From NCBI RefSeq assembly GCF_900099775.1, contig NZ_FMTM01000002.1, forward strand, positions 558,001 through 622,000: 64,000 nucleotides of DNA, written 5' to 3'. The DNA comes from Rhizobium mongolense subsp. loessense. GTDB lineage: Bacteria; Pseudomonadota; Alphaproteobacteria; Rhizobiales; Rhizobiaceae. The notes beneath the pieces are model-generated. The model did not search any database. It saw only the letters and a list, made by a program, of their open reading frames with translations, and was not told where the DNA came from. This document shows positions 7,741 to 16,321 of the stretch, one piece after another. A program made the position numbers and the translations under genes. Every line of letters starts with the position of its first letter. Position 1 is the first letter of the stretch.

Positions 7741-10338
7741 CTAGGCGGAACGCAACTCCGTCTGGCGCTCGATCGAGTATCTGCTGAGCAGGTTGCGAAG
7801 CCCCGCCAGCGCGTAGTTGGCAGCGATACCGGCCATGACGCCGCCTGCGATCGCCATGAGATGAAAGGCACCAACATGTAGAATGCCTGCCGCAGGCAGC
7901 ATCAGCAATTCCGGGACGTAACGGTGGAACAGGTAGATCGGAAAGGCTGATGTGGCAATCAGCGTCACGAGGCGTCCCGTATCCGCCGGTAGTCGAATGC
8001 GCGGCATATAAACAAGAGCAAGAAGCGCTGCAAAGATCGTTAGATACTTGATCGTCGTTCCGATCCAGACGGTCTCCCAGAAGGCGAGGTAGCCCAGCAC
8101 CAGCGCAGCTAACGCCATCAAAGCCAGCCTCTTTGCCGGGCTGTCGGCGAAGGCCGCGCACCAACCGAAAACGCAGAGGTGGAAAACCCAATAGAGTGCG
8201 AAGATTTGACGTCCACCGATTTCAATGAACGGCGGCAGCGAAAAGCGCGCCGCGATGGCAAACCCCAATAGACCTATTGAGAAGGTGAAAGGGTGCGTCC
8301 GCGCGAACCTGCGCGCAGCCGGTATGGCGAAGACAAGCGCGAAGGCAAAAAGCGCCTGTACATAGGCTTCGATGAACCAGTAAAGATAGGGGATCATCTC
8401 GTGGCGCTCAGGCTCGGCGTAGCCGAAATTGCCGGTCAGCGTGACCGAGGCCCAGGGAATTGTCTGCCAGATGACTGCATAAGCGGCGACGATCAGGAAA
8501 TATGGGATCAGGACATTGATTGCGGGTCTCAGCGCCAGACTAAGCCGGCCGGCAAGCAAATGGGTCGATTGAAAGCGCGCCAGGCTAAAGCCGACCAACA
8601 GCATCATCACGCCGGAGCCGCCGGGAACAGGCCAGCGCGTCTCGTGCTGAATCACCACCAGCAGGATTGCAATTGCTCTTAACACCAAGTCGGTCGGCAA
8701 CCCCCTTGCTCCGTGGCGCTTCGACGAAAACACCGCTTGATGGTGCGTGCCGAGCTCGGCGATTGTCATGCGTTCCCAGCCGTCCGGAACATCGAGGCCG
8801 AGCTGTTCGAGCTCCATCACCAGCTGCAGGAAACGGAGTGAATCTCCGCCGAGTGAAACGAAGCTGTCCTTGCGACTGACGGCGAGCGGATAGAATATAC
8901 GGGCATAAGCATCAAGCACATTGCCAGACACCACGCGAGGTTCCGACCGCCTTTTCTGCGCCTCCTGCTGGAGGCAGGCATAGTCGATCTTGCCCGAAGC
9001 CAGCCTTGGAAAACTGTCGCGAGCTGTCGCGGAAATCAGATTGGCCGGAAGGCGGCTGGCCTGCGTGAGGATGCGCTGTGCTCTTTTCACAGAGTCCGCA
9101 CTGATCACGAAGGCCTGCAGCCCGGCGTCGTCGCCGATTACCGCGGCCGCGATGCCCTCGCGCAGCAGCGCCTGTTCCATGATGTCGAAGCCGATCCTGA
9201 GGCCCGCAATCTTGGCAAAGCGGCTCTTTCGCCCGACGATACGGAAGAAGCCATGTTCGTCTTGCACGGCGATGTCGCCAGTATTCAGCGCTTCGATCTC
9301 GGCGCCGCGCGCAAGGTCGCTGCGCTGCATACCGTAGCCCATCATCACGTTCGGACCCCGATAGACGAGTTCTCCAGCCGTGTCTGATTGGGTAATTGGC
9401 ATTCCTTCGTCATCGACGAGCGCAAGGCTGCCCCCGGGTATGGCAATCCCAATGCGCTCTTCCTTGTCCGATAAGCTTTCCGGCGGGACGAAAGAGATGC
9501 GTGCCGTCGCCTCGGTTTGGCCATACATGACGAAGAAGCGACCGCCTTTCGTACGCATATGGTCACGATAAAGGCGGATCAGATCGGCGTTGAGCTTGCC
9601 GCCTGCTACGGTCATGACACGCAGCGTCTTGTTCTCTGAGGTGCGGAAGTTCGACCTTTCCAGGAGTTCATAGGAATAGGGTACGCCGGAAAGATTTGTG
9701 CAGGCGCTCTCGTCGATGATGCGGGCAAAGTCGCCGTCCATTACAGAAATGCCGGGAAAGAAAACGCTGCCGCCCGCAATCAGATGAGAATTAAGAACCG
9801 ACAGTCCGTAAGAATAGTGGAGAGGTAGGACCAACGCGGCACGGTCGGTGGACGAGAGTTCGAGGTAGGTTGCGATCGAGCGTGAGTTGGCGTCGAGATT
9901 GGCATAGGAAAGACGCACTGCCTTGGCAGCGCCCGAACTGCCTGATGTCATAAGCAGCACGGCGAGATCGGGGTGGATCGCCGGTCTGTCTTTTCCAGGT
10001 CGGACCTCCTCGATCAGACGCCAGCGGCCATCAGTTGGGCGGAAAATGAAATCCGGTTGGAAGGCGCTCAGAAAATCATCCCACAGCCTCTCATCACAGG
10101 GCGGCAGCATGGCGACCGCGTGTCCCGCCCGCAGTGCTGCGAGATAGGCCACGATCGCATGCTCCGAGGCTTCTGCAGCAACCGCCACGAGCCGCTTTTG
10201 TCCCTGTCCCAACCGGTTTGCGAAGCGTCGCGTTTGCTCGTCGAGTTCCGCGTAGGAAAGGCGCCGTCCGCTGCCGAAAAGAAGCGCCGTGCGAACTTCT
10301 CTGCGTGCGATTTCGGAAACAATATCGGTCAGGGGCAT
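7741..10338 (-). CDS. adenylation-ACP-acyltransferase 3 fusion protein
   Basis: An 865-residue three-module protein. Residues 1-460 form an AMP-binding (ANL) domain: A3 loop TSGSSGAAKA at 131-140, A5 MYGQTEA at 271-277, A7 TGDIA at 353-357, A8 hinge near 369-382, catalytic Lys450 in ASGKIDY. Residues 475-535 are a carrier domain with the phosphopantetheine serine in SLGGDSLRF (Ser500). From about 548 there is a polytopic acyltransferase-3 domain beginning with RAIAILLVVIQHE and followed by about ten membrane segments. The predicted chemistry is activation of a carboxylic or amino acid, loading on the built-in carrier, and transfer to an acceptor at the inner membrane. Substrate and acceptor are unknown. 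The carrier needs a phosphopantetheinyl transferase; the nearest one visible (27915-28664) is interrupted. Confidence 0.88.
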   Translation of the reverse strand: MPLTDIVSEIARREVRTALLFGSGRRLSYAELDEQTRRFANRLGQGQKRLVAVAAEASEHAIVAYLAALRAGHAVAMLPPCDERLWDDFLSAFQPDFIFRPTDGRWRLIEEVRPGKDRPAIHPDLAVLLMTSGSSGAAKAVRLSYANLDANSRSIATYLELSSTDRAALVLPLHYSYGLSVLNSHLIAGGSVFFPGISVMDGDFARIIDESACTNLSGVPYSYELLERSNFRTSENKTLRVMTVAGGKLNADLIRLYRDHMRTKGGRFFVMYGQTEATARISFVPPESLSDKEERIGIAIPGGSLALVDDEGMPITQSDTAGELVYRGPNVMMGYGMQRSDLARGAEIEALNTGDIAVQDEHGFFRIVGRKSRFAKIAGLRIGFDIMEQALLREGIAAAVIGDDAGLQAFVISADSVKRAQRILTQASRLPANLISATARDSFPRLASGKIDYACLQQEAQKRRSEPRVVSGNVLDAYARIFYPLAVSRKDSFVSLGGDSLRFLQLVMELEQLGLDVPDGWERMTIAELGTHHQAVFSSKRHGARGLPTDLVLRAIAILLVVIQHETRWPVPGGSGVMMLLVGFSLARFQSTHLLAGRLSLALRPAINVLIPYFLIVAAYAVIWQTIPWASVTLTGNFGYAEPERHEMIPYLYWFIEAYVQALFAFALVFAIPAARRFARTHPFTFSIGLLGFAIAARFSLPPFIEIGGRQIFALYWVFHLCVFGWCAAFADSPAKRLALMALAALVLGYLAFWETVWIGTTIKYLTIFAALLALVYMPRIRLPADTGRLVTLIATSAFPIYLFHRYVPELLMLPAAGILHVGAFHLMAIAGGVMAGIAANYALAGLRNLLSRYSIERQTELRSA

Positions 10339-10639
10339 GATTGCGTTTCGGATTATGAGGCTAGAAACGCAAGCGCCTACATTCCTTGAGAATTTGAGTC
10401 AACTAATCCAGTAAGCCGTTGACTACGCAATTGCAGCTTCGGGCCCGAAGGGCTGCCAAAATATTGCGGAAAACGGATATGAGCAGCGGAATACCGAGGC
10501 TTCACGGTTGCGTTGGCCATACTGAAGCACCGTTGCCGAAACACACCCTTTTGTCCGAGATCGTTAGCTGGCTTTCTTGTAAGTCAGATGGTCCCACCGC
10601 GTAGCACTGCCGCCAATATGTGATTTATTGTCGGACGCG
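10339..10639. other. 301-bp gap without a recognised gene
   Basis: Only short non-conserved frames are present. The left part should hold the promoter of the leftward fusion gene, and the right part borders the decayed transporter. Confidence 0.45.
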
Positions 10640-11165
10640 CGAGAAACCGCAGCTTGGCGCCGCGCTTCTTTATTTTTTCACTTTGCTGAGCGCAGTTGCG
10701 TGAGCGGCTGGGCGCAATCGCCAGGCTGCCAAGACTTGCATGTTTCCTTCGAAATCCTCGAACTCTTCGAGCGTCTTGCCACCTGTTCAGGAACAGTGGT
10801 CGCAATGAAATCATCGCGAATAGTCCAAGTATGGCGAAGATGAAGAACTTCGACCCGATACCGAACGGGAATGCGAATGCAACGATAGCATTGGCAATCG
10901 AGAGATCGAAGGCGCAGATCCTCGTCGCGCAACTGCGAATCTTGAGCGGGACGATCTCAGCAAGTAATAGCCAGACGAGCAAACGATGGTGCCTTGCATC
11001 GAAAAGACGAACCCGATCACAAAAACCAGGATCGCATAGGGTTTAACCGCGGTTTCTGGCATCATAAGAGCGGACAGACGAAAGGCTGTCGTTAGCGCAA
11101 AACCAGCTAGCAACATCACGCGCCTGTCGATCCGATTCGTGACAGCGAAACTGGTCTGGCGCTCA
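10640..11165 (-). pseudogene. decayed MFS sugar-porter remnant (C-terminal part)
   Basis: Two leftward frames that do not join in one frame together read like the second half of a major-facilitator sugar or aromatic-acid porter. The upstream part carries NRIDRRVMLLAGFAL, a version of the family's DRxGRR loop, then two hydrophobic segments up to FSMQGTIV. A shift near 10980 leads into LLLAEIVPLKIRS, matching the conserved EIFPLxIR loop, followed by more membrane segments. The N-terminal half and a start are missing. The product would be non-functional. Confidence 0.6.
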
Positions 11166-11398
11166 ATTGCTTCAGGTGGCCGAAGCCCACTTCCGTTGCT
11201 CGCATTCCCGGAACTCCCATGCCGGCGAAACCCGTGCTGCTGCGACGGAGGGTCTTATGATTTTTTGCGACTTATGAAGGCCCATCGCACATTTTGTGCA
11301 ATATCCGTTCTTGCATCGCAAGCAGACATCGCGGTCTGGTTTTTGCTTGCGTACAAAGCTGGCCTTGACGTTTGCAAAACACCTGGGTTTGAAGCCCT

Positions 11399-12130
11399 AT
11401 GGATGAAAGCAACAAGGATCCCGTCATGGATGACGTCGCCTCCACCTCCGTTCCCGAGCGCAAACGCGGCTCCGGCGTGAAAATGGTCTATGAGCTGCTG
11501 CGCGACGAGATTCTCGACCTCGTATTGCCGCCCGGCAGTCCTATCGACGAAGTGCAGCTCGCCGAGCGGTTCGGGATGTCGCGCACGCCGATCAGGGAGG
11601 CCCTGGTGCGCCTCGCGGGCGAGGGCTTGATCGACACCCTGCCCAACCGGTCCACCATGGTATCGAATATCGATTTCCTCAATCTGCACACCTTCTTCGA
11701 TGCGCTTGTGCTGATGTACCGGGTCACGACGCGGCTTGCGGCACAGTATCACCGTGCGGAGGACCTTCCAGTCATCCGCGCCCACCAGGCGCGTTTTGCC
11801 GCTGCGGTGGAAGCCCAGGATGCGCTGGCAATGATTGCTACCAACGCGGCGTTGCATTCGGCGATCGCCGAAGCCGGGCGAAACCCCTATTACATCAGTC
11901 TCTTTAACCGGCTGCTCTCTGAGGGGCGGCGCATCCTGCGGCTATATTATCAATCCTATGGCGACCGGCTGCCGCAGCAGTTCGTGGACGAGCACGAGGA
12001 TATGATCGCCGCGATCGAGGCACGGGATATCGAGGCGGCCGACAGGCTAGCCAAGGAGCACGCCGAACAAATCGTCCGGCAGATTCAGACATTCTTTTCC
12101 AGAAATGAGCGGCTTGACATGAAACTTTGA
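11399..12130 (+). CDS. GntR-family transcriptional regulator (FCD subfamily)
   Basis: A 243-residue regulator with a winged helix at about residues 27-88 (DEVQLAERFGMSRTPIREALVRL) and an FCD ligand domain whose metal histidines are visible in NAALHSAIAE, DEHEDMIAAI and KEHAEQIVR. A second ATG at 11426 has the better ribosome-binding site (AAGGAT), so the true protein may be nine residues shorter. It is followed 100 bp later, same strand, by a DapA-like gene and then a broken semialdehyde dehydrogenase, a set seen in hydroxyproline or sugar-acid catabolism. The TTGTCGACAA palindrome just after its stop is a plausible operator. Confidence 0.9.
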   Translation: MDESNKDPVMDDVASTSVPERKRGSGVKMVYELLRDEILDLVLPPGSPIDEVQLAERFGMSRTPIREALVRLAGEGLIDTLPNRSTMVSNIDFLNLHTFFDALVLMYRVTTRLAAQYHRAEDLPVIRAHQARFAAAVEAQDALAMIATNAALHSAIAEAGRNPYYISLFNRLLSEGRRILRLYYQSYGDRLPQQFVDEHEDMIAAIEARDIEAADRLAKEHAEQIVRQIQTFFSRNERLDMKL

Positions 12131-12143
12131 TGTCGCCGACTTC

Positions 12144-12153
12144 TTGTCGACAA
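12144..12153. promoter_or_regulatory. candidate GntR/FCD operator TTGTCGACAA
   Basis: A perfect ten-base palindrome of the TTGTnnACAA type bound by several FCD regulators lies 13 bp after the regulator stop and 80 bp before the DapA-like ATG. An AT-rich stretch (ataaaat) follows, which could be part of a promoter. Function is inferred from form and position. Confidence 0.45.
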
Positions 12154-12233
12154 ATAAAATACAACGTGCTATGACGCTCCTCGCCGGGAACGACAAGCCA
12201 TTTCCCGCACGACATTCAGTCATTGGAGCAACC

Positions 12234-13196
12234 ATGAAGGCCAATATTTTTTCCGGCGTCATCCCGGCGCTGATGACCCCTTGCAAGCAAGACCGCACCC
12301 CGGACTTCGACGCGCTTGTCCGCAAGGGCAAGGAACTGATTGCTGGTGGCATGTCGGCCGTCGTCTATTGCGGTTCGATGGGCGACTGGCCCCTTTTGAC
12401 GGACACCCAGCGCATGGAAGGCGTGGAGCGCCTGGTCAAGGCCGGCGTGCCGGTCATCGTCGGCACCGGCGCGGTCAACACGGCTTCAGCCGTCGCCCAT
12501 GCGGCGCACGCGCAGAAGATCGGCGCTCAAGGCCTGATGGTCATTCCACGTGTTCTCTCGCGCGGTTCGGTCATTGCTGCCCAGAAGGCGCATTTCAAGG
12601 CGATCCTATCGGCCGCGCCCGATCTTCCGGCAGTCATCTACAACAGCCCCTATTACGGCTTTGCGACGCGTGCCGACCTCTTCTTTGCATTGCGCGCCGA
12701 GCATCCCAATCTGGTCGGCTTCAAGGAGTTCGGTGGTGCCGCCGATATGCGCTACGCCGCCGAGAACATTACCAGCCGCGATGACGACGTCTCGCTGATG
12801 ATCGGCGTCGACACGGCCGTCTTTCACGGCTTCGTCAATTGCGGCGCGACCGGCGCCATTACCGGCATCGGCAATGTGCTGCCGAAGGAAGTCATCCACC
12901 TTTGCAACCTCTCTCAGGCAGCGGCTGCCGGCGATGCAGATGCCCGCCAGCGGGCGCTGGAGCTGGAGCAGGCGCTCGGCGTCCTCTCCTCCTTCGACGA
13001 AGGTCCGGATCTGGTGCTATACTTCAAACACATGATGGTGCTGAAGGGCGACAAGGAATATGCGCTCCACTTCAACGAAACGGACGTGCTGACCGAAAGC
13101 CAGCGTGGCTACGTCGAGGCACAGCTCAAGCTCTTCAACACCTGGTATGCCGAATGGAGCAGGCTGAAGGGCGCCGTGGAAAAATACAAGGCCTGA
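12234..13196 (+). CDS. dihydrodipicolinate synthase/N-acetylneuraminate lyase family protein
   Basis: A 320-residue class I aldolase-fold protein. The ATG at 12234 is preceded by TTGGAGC and gives the family N-terminus MKANIFSGVIPALMTP. The Schiff-base lysine is in LVGFKEFGG, the general-base tyrosine in VIYNSPYYG, and the carboxylate-binding loop is the variant GSMGDWPLLT in place of the usual GTTGE. Downstream lies a degraded alpha-ketoglutaric semialdehyde dehydrogenase. That pairing suggests a keto-deoxy-sugar-acid or cis-4-hydroxyproline type dehydratase/deaminase rather than lysine biosynthesis. The pathway assignment is inference; the superfamily is clear. Confidence 0.9.
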   Translation: MKANIFSGVIPALMTPCKQDRTPDFDALVRKGKELIAGGMSAVVYCGSMGDWPLLTDTQRMEGVERLVKAGVPVIVGTGAVNTASAVAHAAHAQKIGAQGLMVIPRVLSRGSVIAAQKAHFKAILSAAPDLPAVIYNSPYYGFATRADLFFALRAEHPNLVGFKEFGGAADMRYAAENITSRDDDVSLMIGVDTAVFHGFVNCGATGAITGIGNVLPKEVIHLCNLSQAAAAGDADARQRALELEQALGVLSSFDEGPDLVLYFKHMMVLKGDKEYALHFNETDVLTESQRGYVEAQLKLFNTWYAEWSRLKGAVEKYKA

Positions 13197-13366
13197 ACGC
13201 GACTCGTCGCGACCAGTTACGAAAATGGTGGTGCCCGGAATGTTTGATCCGGGCATCGCGATCAGCGGCGACGGCGGCCTTCGCAACAGTGGCTTTTCGA
13301 GGCCGAGACTTGCCGCGCCAGTCCAGATGCGATCCAGCCAAGCTCGACCTCGCAGTGGGAGAGCCG

Positions 13367-13955
13367 ATGATGACATGCAATCCGAAGGGTAAGCATCTGA
13401 TCGCCTGCGAATGGGTGGAGGGAACCGACGCGTTTGCGTCGCAGCCAGCCTCCGGTGTGTCAGCTAAATCTACTCGGCCCGCTCCGAACGCGCTGCATTC
13501 TTGCTTGCTATTGCAGACGAGGTCGAAAGCCGGACGGACGCAATCACCGAAATCGGTACGCGGGAGACCGGTTTCCGGTAGCGCGCCTGCAGGGCGAGCG
13601 CGGACGAACAACCGGTCAACTCCGGCTCTTCGCCGATCATGTCGAACAAGGCGCTTATCTGGTCCGCCGTTTCGACGCCGCCCTGCCCGAGCGTCAGCCA
13701 CAGGCACGTCCGGAGACCTGTCTCATTCAGCGACCGATCGGCCCGGTCGCCGTATTCGGTGCTTCCAATTTCCTCCTCGCTTTCTTCAACCGCCGGCGAC
13801 GATACGGCGGCCGCACTGGCGACCGGGTGCCCGGTCGTGGTCAAGGGCCATTCGGCTTATCCGGGCACCACCGAAATCGTCGCTGAGGCGATCGAAGCCG
13901 CGATCCGCAGGATCGACGTTCACCCTGGTGTCTTTGATCGGGCTCATGTCGTCCT
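13367..13955 (+). pseudogene. decayed alpha-ketoglutaric semialdehyde dehydrogenase (N-terminal half)
   Basis: The start matches the family (MMTCNPKGKHLIACEWVEG), but the frame is lost within about 40 codons. Later pieces in other frames read AITEIGTRETGFPVARLQGE, RTTGQLRLFADHVEQGAY, ALPERQPQARP, GPVAVFGASNFLLAFF and DTAAALATGCPVVVKGHSAY, which follow the order of the KGSADH/2,5-dioxovalerate dehydrogenase family. At least two frameshifts are needed to join them, and the NAD-domain end plus the whole catalytic Cys domain are missing. The gene once completed the operon with the DapA-like enzyme; the pathway here is now broken or depends on another dehydrogenase. Confidence 0.7.
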
Positions 13956-13962
13956 CACAAAA

Positions 13963-13991
13963 TGGCCGGGCCGCGTCAGCGGTCCGGGCCA
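13963..13991. terminator. GC-rich hairpin after the decayed dehydrogenase
   Basis: TGGCCGGGCCGC and GCGGTCCGGGCCA form a long, slightly imperfect stem around a four-base loop. It sits between the decayed rightward gene and the stop of the leftward epimerase at 13995. A T run is lacking, so termination is inferred. Confidence 0.45.
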
Positions 13992-13994
13992 AAG

Positions 13995-14936
13995 TCAGCG
14001 GCTGATCGTAGCCTGTAGCGCATCGATGGAGGACTGGATGCCGGCGTCGGTGGACATTGTGAAGTCCTCCATCTCGAGACTGACCCAGTCGTTGTAGCCG
14101 ACCATGCGAACGACGGAGAAGAACTCCTTCCACCACTTCAGATCATGACCTGCGCCAACGGCGACATAGTTCCAGGTCCGATTTGCGACGTCTGTCACCT
14201 CCTTGAGCTCGAGGAGGCCGTTTACGTCGGCCAAACCACGCTCGATGCGCGTGTCCTTGCCATGGCAGTGGTGGATCGCATTGCCCAGCGCGCGGGCGGA
14301 AGCGATCGGATCGGCGCCCATCCACATCAAATGCGACGGGTCGAGGTTCATGCCGACCGTCGGACCGACTTCGTTTCGCAGGCGGAAAAGCGTCTCGGGA
14401 TTCCAGACCAGCATGGCCGAGAAATTTTCGAGCGCGTATTTTTCGACGCCGGCCTCCTTGGCCAGCTTCACCAGATCGTGCCACAGCGGAAAAGCCCGGT
14501 CCTCCCACTGATACCGGTCGCGCTCCGGCATCTCATTTGGCCAGCTCTTGGTATAGACAAGCCAGTTCGGAACCGTATCGCCAGGGGCTGCTTCGGGCAG
14601 ACCGGACATGGTGACGATCGTCTTCACGCCGATTTCGCCGGCAAGACGGATGGTGTCTTCCATTTCCTTGCGGTGACGCTTGCCCATTTCGCCTGGATCA
14701 AGCGGGTTGGCGGAGCAATTCAGGGCGGCGATTTCCAACCCGCGGGCTTCGATTTCCTTGAGCTTGGACTTGAGAAGGCCCGTGTCGGCCAGGAGCTCGT
14801 CGGCGCGGAAGTGAGGTCCGCGCGACCATCCCCCGCCAGTCACCTCGATGCCCTCGACACCGAGTTTCACGCATTTGTCGAGCATATCAGTGAAGGAGAG
14901 ACCGCCCATCACGTCCGTGCAGATCGAAAGTTTCAT
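13995..14936 (-). CDS. sugar phosphate isomerase/epimerase
   Basis: A 313-residue AP-endonuclease-2-like TIM barrel beginning MKLSICTDVMGG. Two adjacent ATGs (14939 and 14936) follow GGAAAG, and either could be used. Likely metal ligands are in YALENFSA (Glu), MNLDPSHLMWMG (Asp, His), IHHCHGKDTR (His) and VSLEMEDF (Glu), the usual order in sugar isomerases of this fold. It ends the leftward run behind the Gfo/Idh oxidoreductase, IolH-like protein and ABC transporter, and probably works with the oxidoreductase on a keto sugar or inosose intermediate. Substrate unknown. Confidence 0.87.
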   Translation of the reverse strand: MKLSICTDVMGGLSFTDMLDKCVKLGVEGIEVTGGGWSRGPHFRADELLADTGLLKSKLKEIEARGLEIAALNCSANPLDPGEMGKRHRKEMEDTIRLAGEIGVKTIVTMSGLPEAAPGDTVPNWLVYTKSWPNEMPERDRYQWEDRAFPLWHDLVKLAKEAGVEKYALENFSAMLVWNPETLFRLRNEVGPTVGMNLDPSHLMWMGADPIASARALGNAIHHCHGKDTRIERGLADVNGLLELKEVTDVANRTWNYVAVGAGHDLKWWKEFFSVVRMVGYNDWVSLEMEDFTMSTDAGIQSSIDALQATISR

Positions 14937-15016
14937 CATTTTATCTTTCCATAAAAGGGGTGTTGGGGACGCGCTTGGGAGGAAGATGGAGGAGATCCAG
15001 CGCGCCCCCAGTCCGG

Positions 15017-16189
15017 TCACTTGAAGTCGACCCAGGCCGAACCTGCGTCAGCAGAGCGAACGCAGTTCTCCAACCAGCGCACGCCTTCAGTGCCGGCTTC
15101 GATGCCGGGATAGTGATGGCTCTTGAGGAACGAGTTGTCGCAACGGCGCTTTGCATCGATTGCTTGCGCGATCCAGAGATAGATGTTCGACCAGCTATCG
15201 CCGAGACCTTCGGTGTGCAGCGCGCCCATGCGATCACAGGCAAGGCTTTCCTCTTCGAGGTAGGGCATGCCGTGGTGCAGGGTGCGGTTCGGTTCGCCCT
15301 GAACTTCATAGATCAGTTGGTCAGGGTGGGAGTCGGACCATTCGATTGAGGCCTTGGAGCCGACGAAGCGATAGCGCTGTGATCCCATATTGCCCGCGTT
15401 CACAGAAGACACCCAGAGGCGGCCCCGCGCGCCGTTGTCATAGTGCATCAGAACGGTCGCGTGATCTTCGAGTGGCGCGCGGGTTGGAATGAAGGCCTTC
15501 CGATCGCAAAGCAGCTTTTCGATTTTCATATGCGGCAGCACGACTTCTGACAGGTAGTAGAGATGCGTGCCGATATCGCCCAAGACAAAGGTGGGGCCTG
15601 CGGTTTTGGGATTCGTGCGCCATTTTACGGCCTCGCCTGCACCGACATCGTCGCCCGCGTTGAAGCCGTGGGTGTACTGCAGGTCGACGATGCGAATATC
15701 GCCCAGCATGCCTTTTTTGACCATGGCGGCCATCTGATGCACCAGCGGATGGCCGGTGAACCCATAGGTCACACCGACGATCAGGCCCTTCTCCTCAGCC
15801 AGCCTGGCGACTTCGTCGCATTCAGCGACGGTGAAGAACAGCGGCTTTTCGCAGATGACATGCAGCCCCGCCTCAAGGCAGGCCTTGGTGATCTCGAAAT
15901 GGGTGAAGTTCGGCGTTGCGATCGAGACGACCTCGACCCCATCCTCACGTGCCCTTTCCTTGGCGATCAGCTCCTTGTAGTCCGCGTAGCAGCGATCTTC
16001 GGCCACTCCCAGCTTGGTGCCGAAATCGCGTCCGCGCTCTGCATCGAGATCGAAAGCACCGGCAAGCAGCCGGTAAGTGCCGTCCCTGAGTGCGCCCGTG
16101 CGGTGCTTGTAGCCCACCTGGCCAGTGCGGCCGCCGCCGACCATGCCCCAGCGCAAGGGGCAAGTTATGGTTCTTTCTCCGTTTATCAT
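15017..16189 (-). CDS. Gfo/Idh/MocA family oxidoreductase
   Basis: A 390-residue NAD(P)-dependent sugar or cyclitol dehydrogenase. The ATG at 16189 has a GGAGAAAC site upstream. The N-terminal Rossmann fold contains GMVGGGRTGQVGYKH, and the characteristic CEKPL motif with the catalytic-site lysine appears near residue 115. The C-terminal half is the usual alpha/beta substrate domain. Neighbours on the same strand are an IolH-like protein upstream and a TIM-barrel isomerase downstream, resembling rhizobial gene sets for myo-inositol-like cyclitols or unusual sugars. The specific substrate is not readable. Confidence 0.9.
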   Translation of the reverse strand: MINGERTITCPLRWGMVGGGRTGQVGYKHRTGALRDGTYRLLAGAFDLDAERGRDFGTKLGVAEDRCYADYKELIAKERAREDGVEVVSIATPNFTHFEITKACLEAGLHVICEKPLFFTVAECDEVARLAEEKGLIVGVTYGFTGHPLVHQMAAMVKKGMLGDIRIVDLQYTHGFNAGDDVGAGEAVKWRTNPKTAGPTFVLGDIGTHLYYLSEVVLPHMKIEKLLCDRKAFIPTRAPLEDHATVLMHYDNGARGRLWVSSVNAGNMGSQRYRFVGSKASIEWSDSHPDQLIYEVQGEPNRTLHHGMPYLEEESLACDRMGALHTEGLGDSWSNIYLWIAQAIDAKRRCDNSFLKSHHYPGIEAGTEGVRWLENCVRSADAGSAWVDFK

Positions 16190-16202
16190 GCTCGTTTCTC
16201 CT

Positions 16203-16217
16203 CCGGCACCGTGCCGG
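16203..16217. promoter_or_regulatory. 15-bp perfect palindrome upstream of the oxidoreductase gene
   Basis: CCGGCAC and GTGCCGG arms flank a single central base, about 13 bp upstream of the oxidoreductase ATG on the leftward strand. It could be an operator or an mRNA hairpin near the ribosome-binding site. No family consensus was matched. Confidence 0.3.
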
Positions 16218-16321
16218 TTAAGCAAAGCTCCGCCCCGCGGCGGGAACCCCGTCGCCTGCGTCGTTCTTTTGTTGAAGTGTCCGTACCCTAGTTCATGCAG
16301 GCTTCTTCAGCCTGACGGGTC

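Noticed and set aside
12839..14005. Rightward 388-codon frame across the DapA-like gene end and the decayed dehydrogenase.
   Set aside because: It is out of frame with the DapA-like protein and Arg-rich; only short parts fall in the register of the decayed dehydrogenase.
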